Shown here piece by piece: positions 24,704 through 35,075 of a DNA stretch of 64,000 bases. The DNA lies in contig CAKZOB010000073.1 in NCBI GenBank assembly GCA_937135955.1, positions 82,486 through 146,485 of the forward strand, given 5' to 3'. Source of the stretch: an uncultured Anaerolineales bacterium. GTDB lineage: Bacteria; Chloroflexota; Anaerolineae; Aggregatilineales; Aggregatilineaceae. Below the pieces are notes generated by a model. That model was not told the origin of the DNA and searched no databases. It saw nothing but the letters and a program-made list of their open reading frames with translations. How positions within the stretch are numbered: the first letter of the stretch is position 1; each line of letters begins with the position of its first letter. Position numbers and translations under genes: made by a program.

Positions 24704-26185
24704 CTACTTGATGGCCAGGGGGATGATCTGGTTGTGAGTTTTGTCGCCTTGTTTCAGTATACCAGTATTTCCCCTGGTATCGAACAAAGTCAGTTTAAAC
24801 AGGTCGTCGCCTACTGATTCCGGGTTGGCATACCACTCTGCTGTAGCGATCTTGTCGCCCTTGTAGCTCACCGCTACCCGGAAGAAGCGCCCGCGGGCGA
24901 TGCGCTGCGCGGACTCGCCCGGCCTGACCGACTTGAGAGAGCTGGCTTCAACGCTCCCTGCCGCAAAATAGAGCGTGTTATTTGCGGCCCATACATACTG
25001 GAAAATGCGCTGGTTCACGCCCATTTCTTCCACGGCAACCGGTGTGCCTCCCGGTTTCGAGAGGTCCAGCAGCCAGAGTGTTTGCTCCTGGTTGGCAGTT
25101 GAAGTAACAAAGGCAAGTGTCTTGCCATCCGGCGCAACCATCATGTGCCGGCCTTCACTCAGCCTTTCGCCGAAGCGATCGGCAATGACATGGTGGCCTT
25201 CGAGCACAGGCGTGACCGCACCGTTGACGGTGATCCACCATAGCTGGACAGTGTTGCGCGCCAGACCGCTTGGCACTGCCATGAGGAAGCCACCCTCATC
25301 TGCCGTAGGGATCAACTGCGTTGTGAAATTCCCGCTGAAGAACCCGCCTCTTGGCACACCTGTAGCGATCTCGGTCACTGCCCCCCTGTCTAGGGCGACG
25401 CTCACCAGTCGCCAATTGGTCGCGCCGGTTTCGCATTTCTGGCCGGTCAGGACGTACGCCGTATTGTCTATCCGCGCTACTGCGCCGCTGGTAAAGCCGC
25501 ATTCGACATCTGGCTTATCCGGCGGATAGACCGGTTCCAGAGTGGTCAGATTACGTTGCTGCCCGGAAGTGCTCCACCAATCCAGGTCGGCTTCGGTCGC
25601 GTTTCCCTTCCCATCTGGATAGAACCTGAGCATCAGTGCGCCATCATCATACAGCGCAAAGGCTGTTGTCCAGTCGAAGGTGGTCTGTAAAGAGCCGTCC
25701 GCTGCTTTGAAGAGGGCGAGATCGCCATAGGGAAAGTCGCGATTGAGAGATTCGCCCTTGTAGTTGATATAACCTATCCACTCCCTCATTGGAGAAAACT
25801 GAAAAGTGGTCGGGCCGGCGCAGGCCATTCGATGGGTCTTTCCCAGCGTCACTGGGGTCTTCCCATCTAGCGAGAAGAGGGTAAGGTTGCCCTCCTCCGC
25901 ACCGGTGTAGATCGCCACACTGCTGCCATCTTTGGCCCAGGAATCCTGCCCGCAGACCTTGGCTTCGTTGGCGAACTGCCCCGGCGGAAAGTCTACCAAC
26001 ACCTCAGATTCTCCGGATGTAGTTAGTGTCTCGACCTGCCCGTCGTCGCTGGGCGTGAATTCCCAGGCGATGACCCACGCCTCGACCGGCGTTTGAGATA
26101 GAACCCTGTGGCCGGTCATGGCAGAGAATACAAGCGCTGCCAGCAAGGTGAGGAGAATCATAACTGACAAGACCGACTTCTTCAT
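24704..26185 (-). CDS. Secreted beta-propeller-like protein of unknown function
   Basis: The 493-aa protein has an N-terminal signal or anchor (KKSVLSVMILLTLLAALVFS) and then repeated short blocks of the type SLDGKTPVTL and APDGKTLAFVTS, as in TolB/WD40-like propellers. About six such blades can be seen. It is slightly lower in GC than its neighbours. The role is unknown; such proteins often bind ligands or act as accessory surface proteins. A strong GAGGGAG ribosome site precedes the ATG at 26185. It is a single gene facing the aldehyde dehydrogenase. Confidence 0.65.
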   Translation of the reverse strand: MKKSVLSVMILLTLLAALVFSAMTGHRVLSQTPVEAWVIAWEFTPSDDGQVETLTTSGESEVLVDFPPGQFANEAKVCGQDSWAKDGSSVAIYTGAEEGNLTLFSLDGKTPVTLGKTHRMACAGPTTFQFSPMREWIGYINYKGESLNRDFPYGDLALFKAADGSLQTTFDWTTAFALYDDGALMLRFYPDGKGNATEADLDWWSTSGQQRNLTTLEPVYPPDKPDVECGFTSGAVARIDNTAYVLTGQKCETGATNWRLVSVALDRGAVTEIATGVPRGGFFSGNFTTQLIPTADEGGFLMAVPSGLARNTVQLWWITVNGAVTPVLEGHHVIADRFGERLSEGRHMMVAPDGKTLAFVTSTANQEQTLWLLDLSKPGGTPVAVEEMGVNQRIFQYVWAANNTLYFAAGSVEASSLKSVRPGESAQRIARGRFFRVAVSYKGDKIATAEWYANPESVGDDLFKLTLFDTRGNTGILKQGDKTHNQIIPLAIK

Positions 26186-26361
26186 GGCTCCCTCGCTTTT
26201 CTCACTGGGCCAGGATCAATGAAGGTTCAAGTTTCTAATGATTCAGTGTATCTCGCTTACTCTTTGTCCTTAACAGGACTATCGTCCCATCAGCCGGTCA
26301 AAAGGTAGCTCGCGCCAAAATCTTTGGCGGGTAAAGCACAGACCTGAGCAAAGCCAAGGAA

Positions 26362-26406
26362 TAAAAAAGCCTTCAGCAGCGGCGACCCCGCCCTCCGCTG
26401 AAGGCT
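26362..26406 (-). terminator. Rho-independent terminator of the URO-D gene operon
   Basis: GCCTTCAGC (26369-26377) pairs with GCTGAAGGC (26397-26405). On the minus strand the stem is followed by a run of six T (plus-strand A at 26363-26368). It lies just downstream of the URO-D-family stop at 26441. Confidence 0.85.
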
Positions 26407-26440
26407 GATTGCTGATAGCTGACGGCTGATAGCTCGCGGC

Positions 26441-27718
26441 TTACGTGATCGGGTACTTGCGATACTCCTTCACCGCCTCATAGAGCGCTACCAGATTCTC
26501 CGGCGGCACGCGCGACTGCACATTGTGAATGGTGTTGAAGACGAAACCGCCGCCCGGCCCGAAGATGCGCATCCGCTCGTGCACTTCGGCGCGCACCTGC
26601 TCCGGCGTGCCGAAAGGTAGCGTGCGCTGCGTATCAATGCCGCCGCCCCAAAAGACGATGCGGTCGCCGAACTCGTCCTTGAGCCGCTGCGGGTCCATCT
26701 CGGCAGCGCCAGTCTGCACGGGGTTGAGCACATCGAAACCGGCGTCAATGAAATCGGGCAGCAGGCGATAGATCGAGCCGCAGGAATGGATCATCGCTTT
26801 CCACTGCGTGTGCTGGTGAATCCAGTCGTTGACGGCCTTGTGGAAAGGCTTGAACAGCTCGCGGTAGGTTTTCAGCGAGATGAACGGCCCGTGCTGTGCG
26901 CCGAAGTCCGTGCCGGTGACGAGGACGACCGAAACGCGGTTGCCGACGACCTGGTGGATTTTCGCCAGGTTTTGCAGCGCGATCTCGCACTGGCGCTCGA
27001 AGATTTTGTAGACGTGATCGCGCCGCGAGACAGTGCTGATATACCATTCCTCGATATCGCGGATGCCCTTGGGGTACTTCATCCAGGGGGCGGGCACCAG
27101 GGCGATGTCGCCGAAGCCCGTGCCGCCGAAGTTGGCGAAGATGGCCTTGTCCGTCTCCTCATAGAGCCGCTTCGACTCGCGCTCGAAGTAAGCCAGCTCT
27201 TCGTCGGAGATCGGGCCGAATTCTTCCAGGTTGTCCTCGACGCGCAGGTTGTCGTCGTCAATGGGTGGCTGACGCACGATGGTGTCGAAATAGTAGCCGC
27301 CGGCAGGCATGCGTCCGCTGGGCGGAGCGCTCTTGTCGCCTTCGGGATATTGCAGGATGTCGCCGTTGGATTCCGGCTCGGTGTTGAAGCCACCAGGTAC
27401 CAGCACCGGCGTGCCGTCGTGCAGTTGCCAGGGTTTCCAGTCGCGCCGGTGATAGCCGAAGAAAGTCCTCGTCCACTCCAGCGGCACCACATCGCCCCCG
27501 ACCGCTTCCAGCAAATCCATGCCGATCTCGCCCAGCATCTGATACGGCTCGATGACTTTGACCGGCGTGCCGGGCGCGTCCAGTCCCAGCGCCTGACGCA
27601 ACAGATAGACCGAACTGACCTGCATGCCGGTCACGACGGAGCCGCCCAGATCGAGCGGCACCATGTCGGGTTCCTGATGATTCAGAGCGCGCTCAACGCG
27701 CTCGCGTGATGTCAGCAT
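26441..27718 (-). CDS. Uroporphyrinogen decarboxylase (URO-D) family protein
   Basis: The 425-aa protein begins TSRERVERALNHQEPDMVPL, the hallmark start of the URO-D/MtaA branch, and carries a long TIM-barrel with HSCGSIYRLLPDFIDAGFDV and FWGGGIDTQRTLPFGTPEQV. This branch is mostly cobalamin- or metal-dependent methyltransferases rather than heme enzymes. In Chloroflexota such genes are often found within carbohydrate clusters and their substrates are unknown. It is the last gene of a run 30511 to 26441 and ends at the terminator at 26362-26406. Confidence 0.82.
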   Translation of the reverse strand: MLTSRERVERALNHQEPDMVPLDLGGSVVTGMQVSSVYLLRQALGLDAPGTPVKVIEPYQMLGEIGMDLLEAVGGDVVPLEWTRTFFGYHRRDWKPWQLHDGTPVLVPGGFNTEPESNGDILQYPEGDKSAPPSGRMPAGGYYFDTIVRQPPIDDDNLRVEDNLEEFGPISDEELAYFERESKRLYEETDKAIFANFGGTGFGDIALVPAPWMKYPKGIRDIEEWYISTVSRRDHVYKIFERQCEIALQNLAKIHQVVGNRVSVVLVTGTDFGAQHGPFISLKTYRELFKPFHKAVNDWIHQHTQWKAMIHSCGSIYRLLPDFIDAGFDVLNPVQTGAAEMDPQRLKDEFGDRIVFWGGGIDTQRTLPFGTPEQVRAEVHERMRIFGPGGGFVFNTIHNVQSRVPPENLVALYEAVKEYRKYPIT

Positions 27719-27862
27719 CTTTTCCCCTCACAAAAGATTCTCACCGAATAGAAAGAATCCGAATGCGTGCCACCGTTGCCACAATATTGTCCTCATGATA
27801 AAGCAAAAGAGCCAGGCCAGGCCAGTTCTGTTTGACTGTCCCGTGCGTGCTATCCCTCACCG

Positions 27863-29275
27863 TCAATCTGCCAGGCGCAGCGCTCGCCCCGGACTCAGCA
27901 GATAGGGCGGCAGGTAGGCGGGCAGATTGGAGAAGGGCAGTACCTCCGGCTTGAGGCGAATGCCTAACGCCTGCTCCATGAAATCCCGCCGCGCCTGAAT
28001 GCGCCCCCACGCTTCGGGGTAGCGCCGGGCGAATTCTGTCCGCAGCGCTTCGTCGGCCAGCGCGATGCCGTCTTCGATATTGGTAGTGAAGTAGGGCGTG
28101 CCAGTAGCGGGGATCACGTCTACCTGCAGCGCCATACCCGATTGCAACTGCTCGGTCGAACCGGCGTAGATGGGCGAGTGCACCCATTCGTCCAGGTGAA
28201 TCAGGTGGCCAGGGTTCAGGCTGACGCCGAAGACGGGATCGCCCAGGCGATCGTGAATGATCTGATATAGCTCGCCGCCGGTCACCCCCAGGCCGACGTG
28301 CTCATACCACGCCGACACCGCCGCGAAGTAGGGTGCGACCAGCCGCGGCACGTAGTCACGGATAGCCGCGGGCAGTTCGGCAGCGTCTGCCACCACAAAC
28401 CCAGCCCGGCAGGTCAACGCGCCCCATACGCCATAGGCCACAGTGAAGGGATCGCCGCGTTCGATGCGGCGCAGCGATGGGCTGGGTAGCCCCATGAAGG
28501 CGCGTGGCCCCGCCGAAAGCATCAGGTGACACGACAGCGGCAGCCCGTTGACGCGCATCGCCTGTACCGCCTCGAACTCTGTCAGGCCGGGGCGCAGGCT
28601 GAAGATCGCATCGCGCACGGCCTGTGACGCATAGGTCGCGGCGAACTCGAAGCGGGCGAGTTGATCCACATCGTTGATTGCCCGCAGACCTGTGCTGGCA
28701 TCCATCAGCAGGGCGTTGGCGTTGGTCACGTGGGCGATGTCGCCAGCCAGAGCGCGCAGGGTGTCGGCCAGATAGGCGGGTAGATCGAGCCAGAGGGTTG
28801 GCGCGTCGGTCTCGTGAGCGTTGAAGTGTTTCCAACCGGCCACACCCACCCGCACGCCCGACCGCACCCCCGCCGCGCGGAGAATCTCGGCCAGCGGGCG
28901 GCTGCGGCTGCGATCCTGGCCGAGCAGGCTGAAGCTCTGGAAAAGCACGATCTCCAGGTCGTCTTTGATAGGGCTGATGGAGGTGTAGCCCCAACCTTCG
29001 TTACCAACCAGCAGCGTGGGTTTGTGCGCATCGTCAGTCACGCTCACGATCAACAGGGCTTCTTCGAAGCGCGGATCGTACCCTGTCAGAAAGGTGAGGT
29101 TGGCGAAATGCTCACGGTCGGCATAGACAACGATGACTTCATATCCGGCGTCGCGGGCGCGGGCGCGCAAGGCGGCCAGGCGTTGGCGGTAGGTATCGGC
29201 GGGGATGGTTGGCTCGACGGTGGGTAACCCAAAGTCCGGCAGTTCGATCTCGGCTAGCTCAGCGCGACGGAGCAT
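27863..29275 (-). CDS. M24-family (creatinase/Xaa-Pro peptidase-like) protein with altered metal site
   Basis: The 470-aa protein has an N-terminal creatinase-like domain (about 25-190) and a pita-bread domain beyond it. The region that normally carries the first two metal Asp ligands, around residues 265-285, reads PFTVAYGVWGALTCRAGF and has no Asp. The later HLDEW, QVDVIP and NIEDGI segments are retained, so the metal site is at least partly degenerate. It may be non-peptidolytic. Its start lies 3 nt from the MFS transporter stop at 29279, so the two are almost certainly one transcript. Confidence 0.72.
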   Translation of the reverse strand: MLRRAELAEIELPDFGLPTVEPTIPADTYRQRLAALRARARDAGYEVIVVYADREHFANLTFLTGYDPRFEEALLIVSVTDDAHKPTLLVGNEGWGYTSISPIKDDLEIVLFQSFSLLGQDRSRSRPLAEILRAAGVRSGVRVGVAGWKHFNAHETDAPTLWLDLPAYLADTLRALAGDIAHVTNANALLMDASTGLRAINDVDQLARFEFAATYASQAVRDAIFSLRPGLTEFEAVQAMRVNGLPLSCHLMLSAGPRAFMGLPSPSLRRIERGDPFTVAYGVWGALTCRAGFVVADAAELPAAIRDYVPRLVAPYFAAVSAWYEHVGLGVTGGELYQIIHDRLGDPVFGVSLNPGHLIHLDEWVHSPIYAGSTEQLQSGMALQVDVIPATGTPYFTTNIEDGIALADEALRTEFARRYPEAWGRIQARRDFMEQALGIRLKPEVLPFSNLPAYLPPYLLSPGRALRLAD

Positions 29276-29278
29276 GGC

Positions 29279-30511
29279 TTACCTCTCCCTTTCACTCTCT
29301 GCTGATGACAGTTGCCGAAGTCCATTTTCAGCGGAGTCGGTCCCGCGCGCAAGCCGGTTGGCGCTGAAGATGGCCGCTGAGATGGCTGTCAGGAAGACGG
29401 CGACTACTGCGTAGGCGCTCTTGATACCCACCTGATCGGCCAGCATGCCCAGCACCTGAGGCGTGATCAGGATGGCCAGACCTGCCGCCAGAGTGACACG
29501 GCTGCTGGCAGCGTCGGCCTGGTGCGGGGCGACACTCCCGCTGGCCGCCGACAGGGTCAGCGGGAAGAGGTTGGCGATGCCCAGCCCGGCCACGAACAGC
29601 CCGGCGATGTTGAGGGGGGCGACGGGGGCCAGCCAGAAAGGCAAAAACCCGCTCAGTGCCAGCAGCGCCGCGCCAGGCAACAGGGTACTCAGGCGGGCGC
29701 GGCGGGTCAGGCGGCTGCCCAGAATGCGCCCTAGCAACATGGCCGCGAAGAACACGCTCATCAAGGTGGCCGCGTCCACTTTGCGCAGCCCGACGCCTGT
29801 CTCCAGGAAGTCGGCTCCCCAGAAGATGGTGCTCCATTCTGCTGATACACCCAGGAAGATCACCAGCCAGTAGGCCCAGAAGACAGCGGGAAGCTGCGTC
29901 CGCGGGGCAGTGGCGTGAGCTGCAGGAGGAGGCGCGGCCTGTGAGGGGATGGGCACACGCCAGCCGCGCCAGGTCAACACCGCCCAGGTCAGCGCGCTCA
30001 GCAGCAAAGCTCCCCGCCAGCCAATACCTGCCCGCTGCAAGTTGCCGACGCACAGCGGGGCCAGCCCTGCGCTGAGGCTCGCGCCGATGTTGGCCTCCGT
30101 GAGGGCGATAGTACGTTGCGCTCCGTGCCGGTCAGAGAGCGTAGCCTGTACGGTGATCAGCAGCAGCGTACCCGGCGCACCCATCAGCAGCGCGGCAGCG
30201 ATGGTCAGCGCCGGATGACGCCCCAGCACGAAGGCGATTGCTCCCAACGCCATCCCCGCACCGCCGCCCCAGAAGGCCCGTCGCCTGCCCCAACGCCGCA
30301 CCACTGCATCGCCAACCAGCCCGGCCAGGGTCATGCCCAGCGCGAACGCGCTCAGGTGCAGGCCGGTGATGGTGTAGTTCAGCTTCAGTTCATCGCGCAG
30401 GAAGGGCATCAGCGGGCCGAGCGTCGCCTGCTGATAGGCGAAATAGGCCAGCATCAGGTAGGCCAGCCAGGTGAAGCGATCGCGCTGGAAGCGAGGCGCA
30501 GAAGTATCCAT
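29279..30511 (-). CDS. Major facilitator superfamily transporter
   Basis: This 410-aa membrane protein has about 12 hydrophobic helices. The MFS loop motif is recognisable as GDAVVRRWGRRRAF between helices 2 and 3. The substrate is unknown. It sits between a small membrane protein (22 nt upstream) and the M24-like protein (3 nt downstream) on the minus strand, so transport of a peptide-like, amide or sugar substrate processed by the following genes is a reasonable guess but no more. Confidence 0.85.
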   Translation of the reverse strand: MDTSAPRFQRDRFTWLAYLMLAYFAYQQATLGPLMPFLRDELKLNYTITGLHLSAFALGMTLAGLVGDAVVRRWGRRRAFWGGGAGMALGAIAFVLGRHPALTIAAALLMGAPGTLLLITVQATLSDRHGAQRTIALTEANIGASLSAGLAPLCVGNLQRAGIGWRGALLLSALTWAVLTWRGWRVPIPSQAAPPPAAHATAPRTQLPAVFWAYWLVIFLGVSAEWSTIFWGADFLETGVGLRKVDAATLMSVFFAAMLLGRILGSRLTRRARLSTLLPGAALLALSGFLPFWLAPVAPLNIAGLFVAGLGIANLFPLTLSAASGSVAPHQADAASSRVTLAAGLAILITPQVLGMLADQVGIKSAYAVVAVFLTAISAAIFSANRLARGTDSAENGLRQLSSAESERER

Positions 30512-30533
30512 GGCCCGGCGGACGGTGACCGCC

Positions 30534-30965
30534 TCAGGTCGTGGGGGGCGTGTCGCCGGTTGAGCTGTCGGCGATGGTCTGGCGCTCGCCCGTCGGCGCG
30601 ACCAGATAGGCCAGCCCCAGCGTCAGCAGGCCCAGCCCCACGGCCATAATGCCCCGCCCCTGACGCACTTCGGCTTTTTCCTGGTTACGGCGCTGCAGAG
30701 CCAGCCACAGCAGATCGGCCTGAGTGGCATTTTGCAAGTCGGGGCGCAGTTCGCCGTCTACTTCAGCGGTGGGGAATGCGGCCAGGAAGCGATCTTTACG
30801 CGCCTCGATGTCGTTGATCTCGTTGCGGGCGTCCAGGTAGGTATAGGCTCCAAAGGCCAGCACCAGCACGCCGACCGCGCCCAGCACCCACATGACTGTG
30901 CGGCGCTGCTGACGGTTGGCCCAGAAAGCGCGCAACGCTGCGATCAGGCGTTGGATGGTCTGCAT
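30534..30965 (-). CDS. Small two-helix membrane protein of unknown function
   Basis: The 143-aa protein has a basic N-terminus, a first membrane helix (VMWVLGAVGVLVLAFGAYTYL, about 24-44), a soluble charged segment of about 55 residues, and a second helix (IMAVGLGLLTLGLAYLVA, about 105-122). I do not recognise a family. It is the first gene of the run ending at 26441. Confidence 0.65.
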   Translation of the reverse strand: MQTIQRLIAALRAFWANRQQRRTVMWVLGAVGVLVLAFGAYTYLDARNEINDIEARKDRFLAAFPTAEVDGELRPDLQNATQADLLWLALQRRNQEKAEVRQGRGIMAVGLGLLTLGLAYLVAPTGERQTIADSSTGDTPPTT

Positions 30966-31120
30966 GGCTCCTCTGTCCGTGTAGCGTGCCAGTCCACTGC
31001 GCCGCTAGTATAGTGCATGGCCCTGCCGCCCGCCAGAGCGTGTTATGCACACCCCCCCCGGCCCCTTCTTCCCGCGCCAGCGGGGAACACCTGCGGGCGC
31101 TGGCAAGTCCCCTCGCCTCG

Positions 31121-31312
31121 CAGGGTAATCGCATCAAAACCAGCCAGCGGAACCATGGGCAGAAGTAAGCTCAGGTGTGATCTGCTGGTTGACCTCACCC
31201 CCGCTCGGCGCTAACGCGCCTCGCGCCCCCTCTCCGCGTCGGAGGGGCCAAGCCGAGCGTAGCGAGGCTGGGGGTGAGGTAAAGCGGCAAACGGTTTGAT
31301 GCAATCCCCCTG
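31121..31312. repeat. MITE-like element, family B
   Basis: The ends are CAGGGTAATCGCATCAAAACC and, inward on the other strand, CAGGGGGATTGCATCAAACC. The flanks are CCTCGCCTCG (31111-31120) and CCTCGCCCCG (31313-31322), matching at 9 of 10 positions as expected for a target duplication. The interior is palindromic, with the CCCCCGCTCGGCGC and GCCGAGCGTAGCGAGGC words. It occupies most of the gap between 30966 and 31345. Confidence 0.88.
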
Positions 31313-31345
31313 CCTCGCCCCGCAACGCGGGTTGCGAGACCACGG

Positions 31346-32545
<1,200 letters not shown>

Positions 32546-32557
32546 GTCTTGTCTCCC

Positions 32558-33781
32558 TTACTCCGGCGCGCCCAGTGCCCGCACGCGCTCCTCGGCGCGA
32601 TCCAGCGCCTGCTGTACGGTCTGCTCGCCAGCCAGAGCGCGCGCCGCTTCCTGGCCCAGGATGTCGCCGAATTCGAAGGAGTGGCGCGTCACGGGGCGCT
32701 CGCCGCGGGCGAAAGCGCGCGTGGCGCGGGTGGTCTCCACCAGGTCGGGGCGGAAACGCGCGGCAAAGCGCGGATCGTTCAACACCGACCGCCGCGATAC
32801 TTCCACGAAACCGCTGCGCAGCGCGTCCTCAAGCAATTGCTCCGGCGCGCACAGAAACTTGGCCAGTTCCCACGCCGCCCGCTTGACCCTGGAGCGCGCG
32901 GGGATGGCATAGGGCGGGCAGTACAGCCCGGCATGGCGCGTGCCCAACGGCCCGGCGGGCACCAGGGTCGTCAGCGTGCCGTCGGCGACCGGCCCGCCAG
33001 CATCATAGACAATGGATGCCTCGTTAGCCGGTTCGATGACCATCGCCGCCCGTCCGGCACGGTAGGCCGCCATGCACTCTTCGAAGCCCATCGTCACCGA
33101 CTCCGGCGGACCAGCGCGCCGCAACAGGTCTACATAGTGTTCGAGCGCGGCGCGATGCTCCGGCGTGTTGAAGGCGGGCTGTCCCGCCTCGTCGTACCAG
33201 CGCACGCCCCACGACGGCCCCCAGGTGGAGCCGAGCAGCCAGAAGTTGAGGCCGCAGCTTGGCGCACCGCGCAGGGTGATTCCGTAGAAGTCGGTGTGCC
33301 CGTCGGCGCGGGCGGCTTCTTGCACGGCCAGCGCCGCTTCCGTGAGTTGATCCATCGTCTGCGGCACGGGGATGCCGTAACGCTCGAACAGGTCAGCGCG
33401 GTAGATCAACACGCTCGACACATCGCAGTAGGGCAGGCCGTAGAGCGTCCCGCGCAGGCTGACCGCTTCCAGCGCCGCCGGTTCGAAGTCGTCCAGGGCG
33501 TAGCCGTCGGCGGTCACGTACTCGTCGAGCGGCTCGACGCGCCCGTTGCGGGCGTATTGCAGCAACAGCAGTTCGTCGCAGCCCACCAGGTCGAAGGGCG
33601 GATCGTCCTCGTTGAAGGCGCGCGCCATCAAGTCCCACAATTCGGGGATGTGACTCAGCGTGACCTCGACGCGCACGCCGGTCAGTTCGGTGAAGCGCCG
33701 GGCATTATTGGGCAGGTTATGGAACGGTGCCCAGTCCTCTTGAAGAACGCGAATGGTTGTCCCAGGCGGAAAAGTGTTCAT
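32558..33781 (-). CDS. Solute-binding-protein-like protein without signal peptide
   Basis: The 407-aa protein has the fold words of family 1 extracellular solute-binding proteins: FTELTGVRVEVTLSHIPEL near 30-48, YGLPYCDVSSVLIYRADLFE near 110-130, and AAYRAGRAAMVIEPANEA near 225-240. It starts MNTFPPGTTIRVLQ directly at the first strand, with no hydrophobic signal, and GAGGAA is correctly placed upstream of this ATG. No ABC permease or ATPase lies nearby. It may act in the cytoplasm as a sensor or chaperone, or the signal may be lost. It sits in the sugar operon. Confidence 0.8.
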   Translation of the reverse strand: MNTFPPGTTIRVLQEDWAPFHNLPNNARRFTELTGVRVEVTLSHIPELWDLMARAFNEDDPPFDLVGCDELLLLQYARNGRVEPLDEYVTADGYALDDFEPAALEAVSLRGTLYGLPYCDVSSVLIYRADLFERYGIPVPQTMDQLTEAALAVQEAARADGHTDFYGITLRGAPSCGLNFWLLGSTWGPSWGVRWYDEAGQPAFNTPEHRAALEHYVDLLRRAGPPESVTMGFEECMAAYRAGRAAMVIEPANEASIVYDAGGPVADGTLTTLVPAGPLGTRHAGLYCPPYAIPARSRVKRAAWELAKFLCAPEQLLEDALRSGFVEVSRRSVLNDPRFAARFRPDLVETTRATRAFARGERPVTRHSFEFGDILGQEAARALAGEQTVQQALDRAEERVRALGAPE

Positions 33782-33844
33782 TTGTGGTTCCTCCTCAAAG
33801 GTGAGAAAAGAATCCAGAATTGAAGAAATGAGTTGCCATGCCCT

Positions 33845-34165
33845 GGTTTACCTCACCCCCACTCGGCGCTGACGCGCCTCGTGGCCCCCTCTCCGCTTCG
33901 GCTTATCATTACCCACATCTTGAGCCGATGGCCCTCAACCCCCGGCCCCTTCTCCCGCGCTGCGGGCGAAGGGGAATGCCTGGGCGAGAGAAAGTAAGTC
34001 CCCTCGCCCCGCGACGCAGTCGCGAGGGAGAGGGGATTTAGGGGTGAGGGGAGACTTGTAGGTAATGCATAGCCGCTTCGGAGAGGGGGCGAGCCGAGCG
34101 CGGCGAGGCTGGGGGTGAGGTCAACTGCCGGATTTCGCAAAGCTTTCCTGAGCTTACTTCTGCGT
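33845..34165. repeat. Family B element interrupted by a family A element
   Basis: The outer parts, CCTCACCCCCACTCGGCGCTG on the left and GCCGAGCGCGGCGAGGCTGG on the right, are a family B-like copy with diverged ends. The middle 33902-34072 is a family A element. Removing it and one copy of the 9-bp duplication CCGCTTCGG restores the continuous palindrome CCCCCTCTCCGCTTCGGAGA. It fills the gap between the solute-binding-like and FAH genes. Confidence 0.8.
33902..34072. repeat. Inserted family A element with 9-bp target duplication
   Basis: The 171-bp element is bounded by imperfect inverted ends CTTATCATTACCCACA and, inward on the other strand, CTATGCATTACCTACA. CCGCTTCGG is duplicated at 33893-33901 and 34073-34081. 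The interior has CGCGCTGCGGGCG and GCGACGCAGTCGCG hairpins and no coding capacity. Confidence 0.85.
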
Positions 34166-34175
34166 CCAAACACTT

Positions 34176-35075
34176 TCACACCACCCCCGCCGGATTGCGC
34201 AGCGTCCCGATGCCGTCAATGCTGATCTCGATCTCGTCGCCCGCGCGCAGCGCGAAATCGTCCGGCGGGACAATGCCCGTGCCGGTGAGCAGCACCACCC
34301 CGTCGGGAAAAGTGTTGCTGCGGCCCAGGTAGCCGATCAGGTCGTCCAGCGTGCGGTGAATGCGTCCCGTGCTCACTTCCCCTGCAAAGGCGACTGCTCC
34401 CTCGCGCCAGATGGTCAGGCGGATGGTCGTCGCTGGCCAGCCGCTAGCGGGGGTCAGCGCAATGCCCGGCCCCAGGGCACATGAGCCAGTATAGACTTTA
34501 GCCTGGGGCAGGTAAAGGGGGTTCGCTCCCTCGATGTCGCGGCTGCTCATGTCGTTGCCCACAGCGAAGCCAACCGTCTCCAGCGCCGGATTGAGCACAA
34601 CGGCCAGTTCTGGCTCTGGCACCGTCCAGCGCGAGTCGGCGCGGAGGCCCACCATGCCCCCCGGCCCGACGACGCGCCAGCCCTGCGCTTTGAAGAACAG
34701 TTCGGGGCGTTCGGCAGTGTAGACGCGGGCGTAGATGTCGCCCCCGTCTATCGCCTCAGCCTGACGGGCGACGCGGCTGCGCTCGTAGGTGACGCCCGCC
34801 GCCCATACTTCCTGGCTGTCCACCGGAGCCAGCCAGTGCAGGCGCTCCGGCGCAGGCATGGGCGCGAAGTCGTCCGGCGAGAAGACGGCGGGCGCTTCCA
34901 GAGCGGCGCGTTGCAGGTCGGCGATGGCATCTGCCACGCGCCCGACGCTCGCCCGCAGCCATGCCCCCACCGACGGCACATATCCTGTCACATCGTGCAC
35001 GGCGTCGCCCAGCCGCACGCCCACGCGCGGGCCGCTGCCGGGCCGGTGAAAGCGTACCAGCGAAAGAGCGCTCAT
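34176..35075 (-). CDS. Fumarylacetoacetate hydrolase (FAH) family protein
   Basis: The 299-aa protein shows FAH-family metal-site segments: [29 protein letters not shown], the diagnostic [14 protein letters not shown] and [20 protein letters not shown]. Family members cleave C-C bonds in diketo acids; in L-rhamnose and L-fucose diketo-hydrolase pathways an FAH enzyme cleaves the 2,4-diketo-3-deoxy acid to pyruvate and lactate. That role fits the operon. The ATG at 35075 overlaps the MBL stop by 4 bp (ATGA), so the two are coupled; longer open frame upstream is not FAH-like. Confidence 0.9.
   Translation of the reverse strand: MSALSLVRFHRPGSGPRVGVRLGDAVHDVTGYVPSVGAWLRASVGRVADAIADLQRAALEAPAVFSPDDFAPMPAPERLHWLAPVDSQEVWAAGVTYERSRVARQAEAIDGGDIYARVYTAERPELFFKAQGWRVVGPGGMVGLRADSRWTVPEPELAVVLNPALETVGFAVGNDMSSRDIEGANPLYLPQAKVYTGSCALGPGIALTPASGWPATTIRLTIWREGAVAFAGEVSTGRIHRTLDDLIGYLGRSNTFPDGVVLLTGTGIVPPDDFALRAGDEIEISIDGIGTLRNPAGVV

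Noticed and set aside
33845..34165. CRISPR-like repeats
   Set aside because: The repeats are dispersed palindromic elements with different flanks and no regular spacers, and no cas gene is present.
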